Made by a program: the position numbers and the translations under genes
Shown here: positions 1 to 8,372 of the stretch, in pieces
How the letters are laid out: the number at the start of each line of letters is the position of its first letter
Position numbering within the stretch: position 1 is the stretch's first letter
Assembly: GCF_002154505.1 (NCBI RefSeq)
Contig: NZ_MUBM01000078.1
Location: 1-35,273, forward strand
Length of the DNA: 35,273 nucleotides
Direction of reading: 5' to 3'
From: Streptomyces carpinensis
GTDB taxonomy: Bacteria; Actinomycetota; Actinomycetes; Streptomycetales; Streptomycetaceae
Notes under the pieces: generated by a model
Seen by the model: the letters and a program-made list of their open reading frames with translations, nothing else
What the model was told of the DNA's origin: nothing
The model's database searches: none

Positions 1-1613
1 CGGTTTCGAGAAACCCTCTTAGACCTGGTCCAGGTGGCTGTTCATGCGGTCGATGAGTTCACCGGCCTGACGGATACAGGCGGCGAGGCGGCGGCGGATG
101 TCGCCGGTGAGGATCTGATCGAACAGGCGGCGCTCGACCGCGGTGATGTCGTCGCGGCTGCGGTCGCGTTCCTGGTTGAGGGTCGTGAGCAAGCCGGTCA
201 CCCCGACGCGCACGCCGTCCAGGGTGGCGGTAGAAAGCTGGATATCGTCGTCGGGCTCCCGGTCCAGGTCGGCACGGGCGCCGAGGCGCTGCCCGGCGCC
301 GTGCACGGCTTTGGAAAGGCGGGTCGCGGCGTCGCTGAGGTTGCGCGGCGCGTGCAGGGTGCCGGGCCATTTCGCCGCAGTCGCGCGGGCGGCTTCCAGG
401 ATGGCCTTGGCACCGCCCTCAAGGGCGAGACCGGCGTCTTCGGCAAGGCCCGTGCGGCGCAGGTGCCGGAACCGGCTCGCCGCGTCGTCCCGGAACACGA
501 CAGCCTGCTCGCGCCGTTCGGCGTCCTGTCTGCTCGTGGCGTGCAGTTCTCGGATACGCCCTTCCAGCCGGAACAGGCGATCCCCCGCCTGGGCGGCTTC
601 CTCCCGGCGGCGCCGAAGTTCGCTGCGTGCCTCGGCCAGAGGGGCGACGACCTGTCGGTGATCCTCGTCGACGGTGGCCTCCACCGCCTCCAGACGCGCC
701 CTCAGCACCTCCGCCTCAACCTCGGCGGCGGCCGCGTCCTCGGCCCGTTCGTCGGCGACCTGGCGTGTGCGATCCGCCTGTGCGGACAGCTGCTGGGCTC
801 GCTCGGCGGCGAAGGCCGCGAGGCGGGCGCGTGCGCCCACGTGTCGGCGGTGTCCCGGAACCGGTCCAGGTGGCCGGACAGTTCACGCAGTCGGCTTCGG
901 TCGGTGTGCAGTCCCTGTTCGTCGGGCCGGCGGCTGAGCGTGCGCAGGGCGCCCGGCGCCTCGGACTCGCACCGGGCCGAGCGTGCGGCGGCGTCGCGTA
1001 CGGCGTCGTCCCGGGCGGCAGCCCTTTCCTCGGCACGGTCCCAGTCACGGCGCCGGGCATCGAGTTCCCGGTAGTCGGGGCGGGCTGCCCGATCGGCGTC
1101 CGAGCGGACGCGGCGGGCGGCCAGGATGCGCAGCCGGTCGTCGAGCGCGGCGAGCGCAGCGTTCATCTCGCTGGACCGGTCGGTCAGTTCGCCGATCCGG
1201 CGCTGTCGTGGCCGCTGCCGTGCGAGGTCGCCGACGTAGGCGGGTTTCAGCTTGGACCAGGTGCCAGTGGCGAGGGCGAGGCGCCAGGCGCCGTCGGCGA
1301 AGACGGCCGCCGTGGCCGCCGGGCAGACGCGCACCGTACGCGACACCGGCGAGGAGGCGGGTAACGGCCTCGGCGCCGGGACTTTGATGTCGTCCTCCGT
1401 CCGCAGCACCTGAAGCAGGTCGGGCCCGTGGCGGGCACGGCCAGGGCCGCCTCGGCCCGAGTGTCGTGGCCGAGCAGCGTGACACCGTCGTGGGGGCTGC
1501 CCCAGGCGTCCAGCAGGCTGGAACACCTCCAAGGCGGCTTCCGCACCGGCCTGTACGGTGAGGGGGACGTCATCGCGGAAGGCGACCAGCCGCCACCGCG
1601 TGGCCCTCGCCAT
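1..1613 (-). pseudogene. Decayed SMC-like ATPase fragment (TIGR02680 / Wadjet JetC-like)
   Basis: On the minus strand a long Ala/Arg/Glu-rich coiled coil is readable only by switching frames. One frame (about 1613 down to 840) contains ATGTWSKLKPAYVGDL and RRIGELTDRSSEMNAAL. A second frame supplies the short piece AVTRLLAGVAYGARLP (about 1300-1370). A third (840 to 19) carries the coiled coil ending DRMNSHLDQV followed by TAA. This order matches my memory of the middle of TIGR02680-family proteins of about 1,350 residues, the MukB/SMC-like component of Wadjet-type plasmid defence loci in Streptomyces. At least three frameshifts, a premature stop before the Walker B/signature region and no N-terminal part show that it is dead. 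No JetA, JetB or JetD partner is visible in the window. Family assignment is from recognition of segments, not from a search. Confidence 0.7.
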
Positions 1614-2171
1614 CGCCGTGCGATCCGCGGTGCGCGTGGGCGTGGAACCGCGGCGGACCGTTCGCGCATTTCTGCTCGGGCCGCCGTCCGGAACCGAGCC
1701 GAAGAACTGCTGACAGCTGGCCGAACGAGCAGACGATGACCACCCCGGACCAATACAGCGGCTACTGCGACACGCCCGCTGGGAAGCCGATGAAGAAGGA
1801 CACGGTCACGTCGGCGCACGCGTGCGGTGCCCTCCGGTACAACAGCAGGAAGAGCTGCTCAGCTATTGGGTGCCGGCACCCTTGGCAACGAAAGGCGCGA
1901 ACGGCAACCCGGTGATGTGTGTTCACTCCACCAGTGCGCGCTCGCATGCACCCCGCAATAAACACGGTGACCAGCACACCAGTTGGCGTTCGGGCTGCGG
2001 GAAAGAGCAACGCATGTCTTTGTTCCGTACTATCAAGGGGGAACACGACTTGCAGCAGTAACCGCCACAGCACCCAAGCACCACACCTAATGAAACATGT
2101 GTTCTAGTTCGCATACGTCTATAGGGTTTCAGCAAACAGGCTCTGCCGACTTTGAAGGAGCGACAACTCTC
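1614..2171. other. Gene-poor stretch between the SMC-like relic and the coiled-coil/HTH gene
   Basis: No convincing full gene is seen here. The 3' half (about 1920-2160) is clearly less GC-rich than the rest of the window and probably holds the promoter of the following gene. A TATAGGGT element at about 2119-2126 is a possible -10 region, but I see no convincing -35 box. A doubtful 59-codon reading frame at 1736-1915 is listed separately. Confidence 0.4.
1736..1915 (+). CDS. Doubtful small reading frame, 59 residues
   Basis: ATG at 1736 opens a frame beginning MTTPDQYSGYCDTPAGKP and ending at TGA 1913-1915. The first 25 or so residues have good Streptomyces codon bias and read like the start of a small soluble Cys-containing protein. 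The remainder turns Arg/Ser/Cys-rich with poor codon bias, suggesting a frameshifted relic. No strong ribosome site precedes the ATG. It may be the 5' end of a decayed gene rather than an active one. Confidence 0.2.
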   Translation: MTTPDQYSGYCDTPAGKPMKKDTVTSAHACGALRYNSRKSCSAIGCRHPWQRKARTATR

Positions 2172-2816
2172 ATGTCCAAGACCGAGACAGCGGCTACCGG
2201 CCTGTCAACGCAGTACGCCTCTCAGGTGGCCACCGACCTTGAGAACAACCTCAAGGAGCAGGAGCGGGTCAGCAGTGACCTCGCGGCGCTGCAGGAACAG
2301 TTGGCCACCCTCCAGCAGGAACATGCCGTCCTGGTCAGCATCCAGCAGGCCCTGGGCGTGACCTCAGCGCCTCAGAAGCCCACGACCCGCCGTACCGCCA
2401 AGGCAGTGCCCGCCCCCCGCAAGAAGGCCACCGCCGGACCGAGCCAGGGCAAGCGGACGCAGGCCAAGAAGTCCGCATCTCCTTCCCGGAAGCCGGCCGC
2501 CAAGAAGAGCGTCACGAAGAAGGCCGCGGGCAAGACGGCGGCTTCGCCGGCGGCGCAGCGCACCCTCGTCGAGATCGTCCGCGAGTACCTGACCGCGCAG
2601 AAGGAGCCGCGCTCCGCAGCCGAGATCACCACCGCACTGGGGCAGCAGCACCCCGAGCGCGACATCAAGAACACCGTCGTGCGCACCACGCTCGAAGGGC
2701 TGGTGGCCAAGAACCAGGCCCAGCGCAGCAAGCAGGGCTCCTCCGTCTTCTACACGGCGGCCGAGACGGCAAAGACCTCCACAATCGGAAAGGACAGCCA
2801 GGAGCAGCCGGCCTGA
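2172..2816 (+). CDS. Coiled-coil protein with Lys/Ala-rich linker and C-terminal winged-helix domain
   Basis: 214 residues, starting at ATG 2172 with a GAAGGAG ribosome site about 10 bases upstream. Residues 1-60 form a Gln/Glu/Leu-rich heptad region (LENNLKEQERVSSDLAALQE), consistent with a coiled-coil dimeriser. Residues about 70-128 are a basic Lys/Ala/Pro-rich tail-like linker resembling histone H1 or the C-terminus of actinobacterial HU, suited to non-specific DNA binding. Residues about 130-195 (TLVEIVREYLTAQKEPRSAAEI, continuing to VVRTTLEGLVAK and SSVFYTA) look like a compact winged helix with recognition helix and wing. Proteins of this layout recur in Streptomyces as hypothetical or regulatory proteins; I know no assigned function. 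It is likely a small nucleoid-associated or regulatory protein. It is intact although its neighbours are relics. Confidence 0.75.
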   Translation: MSKTETAATGLSTQYASQVATDLENNLKEQERVSSDLAALQEQLATLQQEHAVLVSIQQALGVTSAPQKPTTRRTAKAVPAPRKKATAGPSQGKRTQAKKSASPSRKPAAKKSVTKKAAGKTAASPAAQRTLVEIVREYLTAQKEPRSAAEITTALGQQHPERDIKNTVVRTTLEGLVAKNQAQRSKQGSSVFYTAAETAKTSTIGKDSQEQPA

Positions 2817-3052
2817 TGGGAGCTGCCGGGTCGGAGAGACTCGGTGCCGTAGCCGCCAGCAGGTGAGCACTTTGCTCGCCGGAAGCAGTCGAGTTCTGGT
2901 GTCAGACCGTGCCCCTGCTGGTCGGCCGGGAGGCCAGACCGCTGATGGGGTGGCGTGCCCGCCGGGCAGTGGCGCGTGAGCACTGGATCCATTAGGCCGC
3001 GCGCCGCCTTCCGCGGGCTGCAGGAAGCGAAGCGCCGTGCAAGGAGGGGAAG

Positions 3053-3460
3053 TTGCTGCTGATCGGCGATGACTGGGCCGAAGACTCTCATGACGTCGAG
3101 GTCCAGGACGAGGCGGGCCGGAAACTCGCTGCGATGAGGCTGTCCGAGGGCGTGCAGGGGAGCGCGAAGCTGCACGAGCTCCTCGCCAAGCACGGCGGCG
3201 AGGCCCTGGATCCGGCCGCGGTGGTGGTGGGGATCGAGACCGACAGGGGCTCGTGGGTGCAGGCCCTGATCGCCTCCGACTACCAGGTCTACGCGATCAA
3301 GCCCAGGCAGGTCGCCCGGTTCAAGGAGCGGTACGGCACGTCCGGCGCCAAGAGCGACAAGGGCGACGCGCACGCGCTCGCGGACATGATCCGTATCGAC
3401 CGGGACCAGCTGCGGCCGGTCGCCGGCGACAGTGAGCAGGCGGGTGGCCTGGCTGGACGG
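3053..3460 (+). mobile_element. IS110-family transposase, N-terminal fragment
   Basis: TTG at 3053 behind a strong AAGGAGGGGAAG ribosome site opens a frame starting LLIGDDWAEDSHDVEV, which is the RuvC-like DEDD domain of IS110 transposases. Further motifs are VVVGIETDRGSW (second acidic residue, E) and KSDKGDAHALADMIR (the paired acidic residues). The similarity stops at about residue 133 (LRPVAGDSE) and the frame then turns into unrelated Ala/Arg-rich sequence. IS110 proteins are normally about 350-410 residues with a C-terminal Tnp20 domain bearing a catalytic Ser, so about two thirds are missing. The C-terminal IS110 piece at 6385-6660 looks like a different subfamily and is probably not its other half. 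Confidence 0.8.
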
Positions 3461-3861
3461 CGGGCTTTGGCTGCACCGCACGCTGCGCATCACCGAATGG
3501 GACAGGTCCCGCAACGTCCACGCCCTCACCGTGCCGTGCACCTGAGGCCACGGCTACGTCGACATCCGACTGCAGACCGAGGAAGAGCGGCAGGGAGACC
3601 CTCGCCGACGCCCCGCTCGACTGCCGCAGCGTCCACCCCACGGGGCGATCGGCGGTAGCGGCCCCGGGACGGCCGCAGCATCGGCAAAGGGGCAGCCGTC
3701 CCAGACCGCTCCAGTCCCCGTCACGAGATCGGAGCACTCTCCAGTGTGCCTGACCGCCCGGCACCGGTGGCACCTGGTCCTCGGTGCTGTCCAGCAGCAG
3801 GCTGCCCGGCCCTCACCGCGCCCTACACGTCGTCTCAGCCGTAAGCCGACTCAGGCTTCGG
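3461..3861. other. Unassigned decayed sequence after the IS110 fragment
   Basis: A plus-strand stretch in a frame other than that of the transposase reads RVAWLDGGLWLHRTLRITEW and ends at TGA 3544-3546. It has coding-like composition but I do not recognise it. It may be the 3' end of a truncated gene joined to the IS110 fragment. The rest shows no sustained coding signal. Confidence 0.3.
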
Positions 3862-3954
3862 TCAGCTGGCCAGCGTCTCGCCCGTCGCCTCGTCGACGAG
3901 GATGATGCGGGCATCGTGCAGGCGGCTCTTGCCGACCCAGGCCGGAACGGGTAT
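3862..3954 (-). pseudogene. Possible small gene or 5'-altered relic, 30 codons
   Basis: Directly after the stop of the small Cys/His-rich gene, a GAGGAG ribosome site lies 9-10 bases upstream of an ATA codon (3954-3952). This opens a frame ending ARIILVDEATGETLAS and TGA 3864-3862. Spacing and codon bias suggest a second gene of a two-gene operon whose start codon has changed from ATG to ATA. The product would be only 30 residues and is not recognised. Confidence 0.25.
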
Positions 3955-3979
3955 CGCGTGAAGTCTCCTCAAGCGGGCA

Positions 3980-4180
3980 TCACACCGCGGCTTCACCGGA
4001 GGCGCTGAGCATCTCCGTCTCACCCGACGCGGAGGCTGACTCGACAACGGCGGTCGACCCGTGACACGGGCAGCAGCACGCGGTCCCCGCGTACCTGCGC
4101 GCGCAGCGGGAGTGCAGGGTCGTCGAGCACCAGCCGGAGACGTAATGGTGGGAGGCGGACTGTAGCCGGGGCTTGGCCAT
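3980..4180 (-). CDS. Small Cys/His-rich protein, 66 residues
   Basis: ATG at 4180 is preceded by AGGAAG at a suitable distance. The product begins MAKPRLQSASHHYVSGWC and contains a compact Cys/His cluster over residues 12-40 (HHYVSGWC, CARRYAGTACCCPCH). This could bind zinc or an iron-sulphur centre; the clustering is visible, the metal is inference. The C-terminal 25 residues are Ser/Glu/Ala-rich and probably disordered. Small proteins of the form MAKPR...HHYV.GWCS...C.CH occur, as far as I recall, on actinobacterial integrative elements, but I have no functional name. It is followed after 25 bases by a second possible small frame. It is surrounded by mobile-element relics, so a plasmid or ICE origin is plausible. 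Confidence 0.5.
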   Translation of the reverse strand: MAKPRLQSASHHYVSGWCSTTLHSRCARRYAGTACCCPCHGSTAVVESASASGETEMLSASGEAAV

Positions 4181-4362
4181 GGGCGTCACTCTTCCTGCGC
4201 ACCGGCGGCCGGCGCCCACGGCAGTAAGGCTCGGTGGAACGGTGGTGGCAGCGGTGCGGCATGCCACCCCCTCATCGGGGAGCCGTGCAGTCGGGCGGCG
4301 GTACGGCCGGAAAACATCTATATATGTTGATTACAACAAAACCTGGCGCCATCTGATTCCAC

Positions 4363-4713
4363 ATGCCAGCCGGTAGAACTCGGCGCCGTTCCGCCAGACC
4401 CCCTCTCCCCCGTGCCAGGCTCTCGTCCGACCTCGCGGACACCGCAGCGCTTCGCGAGCAGCCGCAGCAGACCTTTCAGTACGACGGGCTGAACCTGCAG
4501 CCGAGCATGTCCATCGGTATCGCCTGCACCGCCGACCTGCCCGGCGAAACCCCCAGCCAGAACCTGAGCGGCACCCACACCGCTATGGACAAGGTCAAGC
4601 AATGCGACGAGCACTTCCCCTACCTGGCCACCCGAGCCGATGCCTACGCCGACCCCGTCAACGGCCGCCGCGCCGACCGTTCTGGCACGGCTCTGCAGGG
4701 GAACCGCATGTGA
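4363..4713 (+). pseudogene. GGDEF (diguanylate cyclase-like) domain remnant, C-terminal part
   Basis: The plus frame includes LQPSMSIGIACTADLPGETP, corresponding to the SIGIA strand late in GGDEF domains. It is followed by TAMDKVKQ, matching the usual A-D-x-A-M-Y-x-V-K helix, and then FPYLATRADAYADPVNGRR. That tail resembles the C-terminus of short Streptomyces GGDEF-type proteins as I remember them. The signature GG(D/E)EF loop and everything upstream are missing. The first 20 codons are low-complexity Arg-rich, so the ATG at 4363 is unlikely to be the native start. Several usually conserved residues of the helix are altered. It is best read as a decaying 3' fragment with no cyclase activity. 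Confidence 0.5.
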
Positions 4714-4819
4714 ATCGCTACCCCGCCCGAGGGCGAGTGGATCCGCCGCATCAGCATCAAGCAGCCGTAAACAGGGTTGCATCCGTTGCCCGAATACAAG
4801 AACGGCCCACCGGCTGATC

Positions 4820-5437
4820 TTCGAGCTGTCGAAGCTCGAAGGAAATCAGCACGATGACCGCACCAAACAGTGTGCCCCTGCACGCCTTCGCGGAAGACGA
4901 CCTCGCCGCGGCGAGTCCCGATCTGCTGCGTGCGATGGTCAAGACGTTCGCCGACGCGCTCATGTCCGCGGAGGCCGACGCACTCTGCAACGCCGAATTC
5001 AGGCAGGTCAGCGACGAGCGAGTCTGCCACCGCAAACGGCTATCGCCTCCACAAGTGGGGCACGTGGGCCGGGACCGTCGCCATCCCCAAACTCAGTCCG
5101 CAACTTCCCGAGCTGGCTGCTGGAGCGACGTCGACGGCCGAGCAGGCCCTCATCTCGGTTGTGGCCACCGCCTATCTGCTGGGCGTGTCCACTCGCCGGA
5201 TCGAGAAGCCGGCCGAGTCCCTTGGTGTCACGCAGTTGTCGAAGTCGCAGGTCTCGGCGATGGTCCGGCACCTGGACGAGCAGGTCACTGCGTTTCGCAA
5301 CCGGCCGCTGGACGCCGGACCGTATGCGTTCGTCTGCGTGGACGCGCTGACCCAGAAGATCCGGGAGGGCGGCCGGGTCATCAACGTGCATGCCCTGATC
5401 GGTGTGGGTGTCAACGCCGACGGCCACCGCGATGAGC
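4820..5437 (+). mobile_element. IS256-family transposase, frameshifted and 3'-truncated
   Basis: A short inverted repeat (TTCGAGC/GCTCGAA, 4820-4840) and an AAGGA ribosome site precede ATG 4854. The product begins MTAPNSVPLHAFAEDDLAAA, typical of actinobacterial IS256 (mutator type) transposases. The reading continues DLLRAMVKTFADALMSAEAD, shifts frame near 5020 to NGYRLHKWGTWAGTVAIPKL, shifts again near 5095 for FPSWLLERRRR, then shifts back for AEQALISVVATAYLLGVSTR. It goes on through LSKSQVSAM and AFVCVDALTQKIREGG, where VDALTQKIR marks the region of the first catalytic Asp. Similarity ends at GVGVNADGHRDEL, so the second half with the remaining catalytic residues is lost. Three frameshifts and truncation make it inactive. 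Confidence 0.85.
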
Positions 5438-6220
5438 TTCGCCGACGACGTTCTGGATCAGCTTGCCGACCCACTCGACGATCTTCGACGCGCTCTGAAG
5501 AACGCCTGGACGTCGCGAGTACCGCCATCATTGTCAAGACCGAGCACCCGCTGGTACCGCCCTGGCAGGGGTGCCAGGCCGGCCGGCCATTCGCTGATCG
5601 CGGGGGTTGCAGGCGCTTCTGTTGGAGCATTATCGGTCCCCAGCGGGGCCCGCCAACGGTCTGCTGAACTGCATGGTGGGGCTCCGGCCGTCACCTACCT
5701 TCTCCACACCGGCAGCTTCCTCCGCCCTGAATCTCTTGTTCATCGCAGTCTGCACCGAATGCAGGACATCACGGTTCGGCGACGATGACCGGTGCGCCGG
5801 GGGCACGTCGAGCGGGAGAAGACCGTCCAGTAGATCGCCGATGCATTCGGCGGCCAAGGCCTGACTGCGTCCGCGCTGCCGCAACGTCTGACCGTACGAC
5901 TCCCCGGGCGGACGCAAGGCTTTGTCGCAGCGCCTGACGACTCTTCTCTCCACCCAGATCGGTGTGCGCCTGACCGGCCCGGATGCAGCCGGGCACGGCG
6001 TGACCGGCGCGGGTGAGCCCTACCGGACCCTCGACGCGGGCAGCCCATCGTCGAGGTCCTCGCCGGCAGCACCCGGCACGCCGTGCTCACGGTGACGCGG
6101 CCGCGGTGAGTCGGGGGCGCCCCACCGGTCAGGGAGGCAGGGCGCCCCCGAGCGGACACGGCTGCTGGGGGACGCAACCAGGCGTGCCTACCGGTTCAAC
6201 GAGGCAGACACTCCCTGGTT
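5438..6220. other. Degenerate sequence with no recognisable gene
   Basis: Immediately after the IS256 breakpoint a minus-strand stretch (about 5430-5490) reads ASKIVEWVGKLIQNVVGEA, which has coding character but is too short to name. The rest shows no sustained coding bias in any frame and no element ends I could define. It probably consists of several scrambled fragments. A strong hairpin near 6112-6150 is listed separately. Confidence 0.35.
6112..6150. terminator. Perfect 11-bp inverted repeat, possible terminator
   Basis: CGGGGGCGCCC (6112-6122) is the exact complement of GGGCGCCCCCG (6140-6150) with a 17-base loop. This is a very stable hairpin. It lies downstream of the minus-strand HTH fragment ending at 6221, so it could be that gene's original terminator. 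No T-tract is present, which is usual for Streptomyces terminators. Confidence 0.45.
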
Positions 6221-6385
6221 TCACCCCTTGGGTTTGGCCTGCCAGGTGGCGTGGCTCGTCACGTCCATGGCCTTGGTGAACTCCGGGTCGCGAGTACGGC
6301 GCTGGTAGATCGCCGCGTTCGGGCACGCGATAGCGGCCGCCGCGGAGATCACGGTTGTGCCGGGCGCGCTTAGCTCCTTCAGACC
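6221..6385 (-). pseudogene. HTH-like gene fragment, 3' end only
   Basis: A minus frame reads ISAAAAIACPNAAIYQRRTR, continues DPEFTKAMDVTSHATWQAK and stops at TGA 6223-6221. The arrangement S-A-A-x-x-x-x-C-x-x-x-x-I-Y-x-R-R-x-x-DPEF resembles the HTH of phage terminase small subunits and related homeodomain-like proteins. The 5' side runs into the IS110 remnant near 6385, so the gene is truncated there. The family suggestion is weak; the coding character is fairly clear. Confidence 0.35.
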
Positions 6386-6660
6386 AGACCCGGGGAAGCG
6401 CTGCCGCCATCCGCGACAAGAACTCCTATCTGTTCGTGTTGTACCGTCGCGTCGCAGCCCGCCGCGGCGGCAAACGAGCCCTGGTTGCCGTCATGCACAA
6501 ACTGGCCATCGCGATCTGGCACGTGTTGCACGACAAAGTCCCCTACCGCGACCTCGGGGCCGACTACTTCAGCCGCCGTGATCCCGAACGCGCCATGCGA
6601 CGCATGATGAAGGAAGCCAACAGCCTCGGCCTCACGATTTGCTTCGACCCGATCTCAGCC
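6385..6660 (+). mobile_element. IS110-family transposase, C-terminal fragment
   Basis: The plus frame contains AAAIRDKNSYLFVLYRRVAA, then GKRALVAVMHKLAIAIWHVL and YRDLGADYFSRRDPERAMRR, ending SLGLTICFDPIS. This is the characteristic end of IS116/IS110/IS902 (Tnp20) transposases. The N-terminal DEDD domain and most of the Tnp20 domain are absent. The stop codon is also lost: the frame runs open for over 1.8 kb antisense to the amine oxidase gene. This shows that the element was cut at its 3' end near 6660 by a deletion or rearrangement. It is not functional. Confidence 0.8.
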
Positions 6661-6729
6661 AGACCTGCGAACTACACGTCATTTCGTGTCAGCCCCACGG
6701 CCACGGGCGTCTGCGAGAGGAACGGCAGG

Positions 6730-8346
6730 TCAGGACGACAGAACCCGCTGATGCAGTGCAGTGACGACCTTGCGGGCGGAGGAGATCGCGCCGCACTGCC
6801 AGGCGTCGAGGTAGCTCAGGTAGTCGCCGGCGAAGTAGACGTTGCCTTGAGCCTGGTTGAGCGGGGCGAACGCTGGGGCGTCGGGGCCGCCGGACATGGA
6901 GTGCCAGGCGGCCTCGATGTGCGGGGCGAGCTTCCACTGGTGCGAGTACCAGGCGGCGAGCTCCGAGCGGTACTTCTCGCCGTGGATCTTCACGCCCTGG
7001 CTGACGGCGCGCTCCAGCCGCTGGGCCGGTGTGAGTGCCGAGTAGGTGTCGGAGTGGGAGCCGGTGTTGTAGTAGCCGATGACGGTGCCCCGCTCGCCGA
7101 GGTGACCGTAGGACGGGTACCAGATGTGGTCCAGGTCCAGGTCGGTCTCGGTGATACCGCCCATGATCTTGAAGTCGGTCTCCCACCAGCGGCTCTTGTA
7201 CTCCAGGCCGATCTTGGAGGCCTGGGAGGGCCGCACGGCCTGCAGGGCGGTTTGCACTGTGGAGCCGAGGTTGTGGGAGGTCCGGGCGAGGATCCAGGGC
7301 GCCAGCGTGGCGATGCAGTAGTCCCCCTTGAGGACCTTGGTGTTGCCGTTACGGGTGTAGGTGACCTCGACGCCGTCGGAGGCGTTCCTGACGTCGGTGA
7401 CCGCTGCGCCGGTGAGGATCTTGTCGTGCCCGATGGCCTTGGCGAACGCCATGGGTATCGCGTCCATGCCGCCGACCGGCTGGAACATCAGCATGGCCTG
7501 GTCGTAGCCGAACTCGAAGGAGAAGTAACGGCCGACGTTGGAGGCGAAGACCTCGGACAGGGACGGTATGTCGCCGAGTTGCACGCCTGGGGTGCCCGCG
7601 GCGCCGGGATCGGCACTGAAGCCGCGGTGCTCGGTGCCGGTGTACTTGTAGTCGGAGCCGAGGGAGCCGTAGCTCTTCAGGAAGGCGAGCAGCCGCTCCT
7701 TGTCGTCGGCGGTCAGCTCGGCGTCGAGGGCGCCGACGTTGGTGGCCTTGGCGAGCAGCTCGGAGACGTAGCCGTACACGTCGGCCTTGGCGGTGCGGTA
7801 GGCGACAGGGGCCTTCATGCCGGTGGACTCGTTGTAGATGAGGGCGCCGGCGTTGGTGTTGGTGAACACCTCGACCGGTACCGCGAGCTCTCGGCAGTAG
7901 TCCAGGGTGCTCATCCACTGGGCGAGACGGGCCGGACCGCAGTTCATGTACTGGCCCTGGCTGAAGGTCACCTTCTGGTCGACACCATTCAGGTCGGCGA
8001 CGGTGTCACCGCCGCGCACGGTGAAGTTGCGGCCGCCGACACGGTCGCGGGCCTCGAGGACGGTGCAGTCGTATCCGGCCTTGCCGAGCTCGTAGGCCGA
8101 GGTGAGGCCGGCTATGCCGCCGCCGATGACGATGACCTTGGCGGGCTTGCCGCCCCGGCCCTGGAGGGTGAAGTCACCGCGTCGAGGAGCGATGAAGGGC
8201 GCATCCTTCTCGGCGGCGTAGGCGGGGGTGGGGGCGAGCCCGAGGGCACCCATGGTGGCGAACATGGCCCCGGCACCACCGGTGATGCCGACAGCCCGCA
8301 GGAAACCACGTCGGCTGGTGCCCAATCCCGGCTGAGGCTCTGCCAT
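6730..8346 (-). CDS. Tat-exported flavin-dependent amine oxidase
   Basis: 538 residues, ATG at 8346 with an AAAGGGG ribosome site 9-10 bases upstream. Residues 11-20 are SRRGFLRAVG, a twin-arginine signal, followed by a hydrophobic stretch and an Ala-x-Ala-like site near PAYAAE, so the folded FAD protein is probably exported by Tat. The FAD dinucleotide fold is VIVIGGGIAGLTSAYELGKA with the downstream VLEARDRVGGR signature. The C-terminal FAD motif is NVYFAGDYLSYLDAWQCGAI. Length and motifs fit the flavin monoamine oxidase/L-amino acid oxidase superfamily, which oxidises amines or amino acids to imines with release of H2O2. The substrate cannot be set from sequence. It stands alone, with an inverted repeat just upstream of the start and relic DNA downstream. 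Confidence 0.9.
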   Translation of the reverse strand: MAEPQPGLGTSRRGFLRAVGITGGAGAMFATMGALGLAPTPAYAAEKDAPFIAPRRGDFTLQGRGGKPAKVIVIGGGIAGLTSAYELGKAGYDCTVLEARDRVGGRNFTVRGGDTVADLNGVDQKVTFSQGQYMNCGPARLAQWMSTLDYCRELAVPVEVFTNTNAGALIYNESTGMKAPVAYRTAKADVYGYVSELLAKATNVGALDAELTADDKERLLAFLKSYGSLGSDYKYTGTEHRGFSADPGAAGTPGVQLGDIPSLSEVFASNVGRYFSFEFGYDQAMLMFQPVGGMDAIPMAFAKAIGHDKILTGAAVTDVRNASDGVEVTYTRNGNTKVLKGDYCIATLAPWILARTSHNLGSTVQTALQAVRPSQASKIGLEYKSRWWETDFKIMGGITETDLDLDHIWYPSYGHLGERGTVIGYYNTGSHSDTYSALTPAQRLERAVSQGVKIHGEKYRSELAAWYSHQWKLAPHIEAAWHSMSGGPDAPAFAPLNQAQGNVYFAGDYLSYLDAWQCGAISSARKVVTALHQRVLSS

Positions 8347-8372
8347 CTGGCGGATCCCCTTTCAGTAGGACG

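Noticed and set aside
1..1613. A working Wadjet defence system
   Set aside because: Only fragments of one component are seen, with frameshifts and a stop; no partner genes lie in the window.
3053..6660. The two IS110 pieces as halves of a single interrupted transposase
   Set aside because: The N-terminal piece resembles the subfamily starting LLIGDDWAED, whose ends as I recall are different from the RDKNSYL/YRDLGADYF end seen at 6385-6660.
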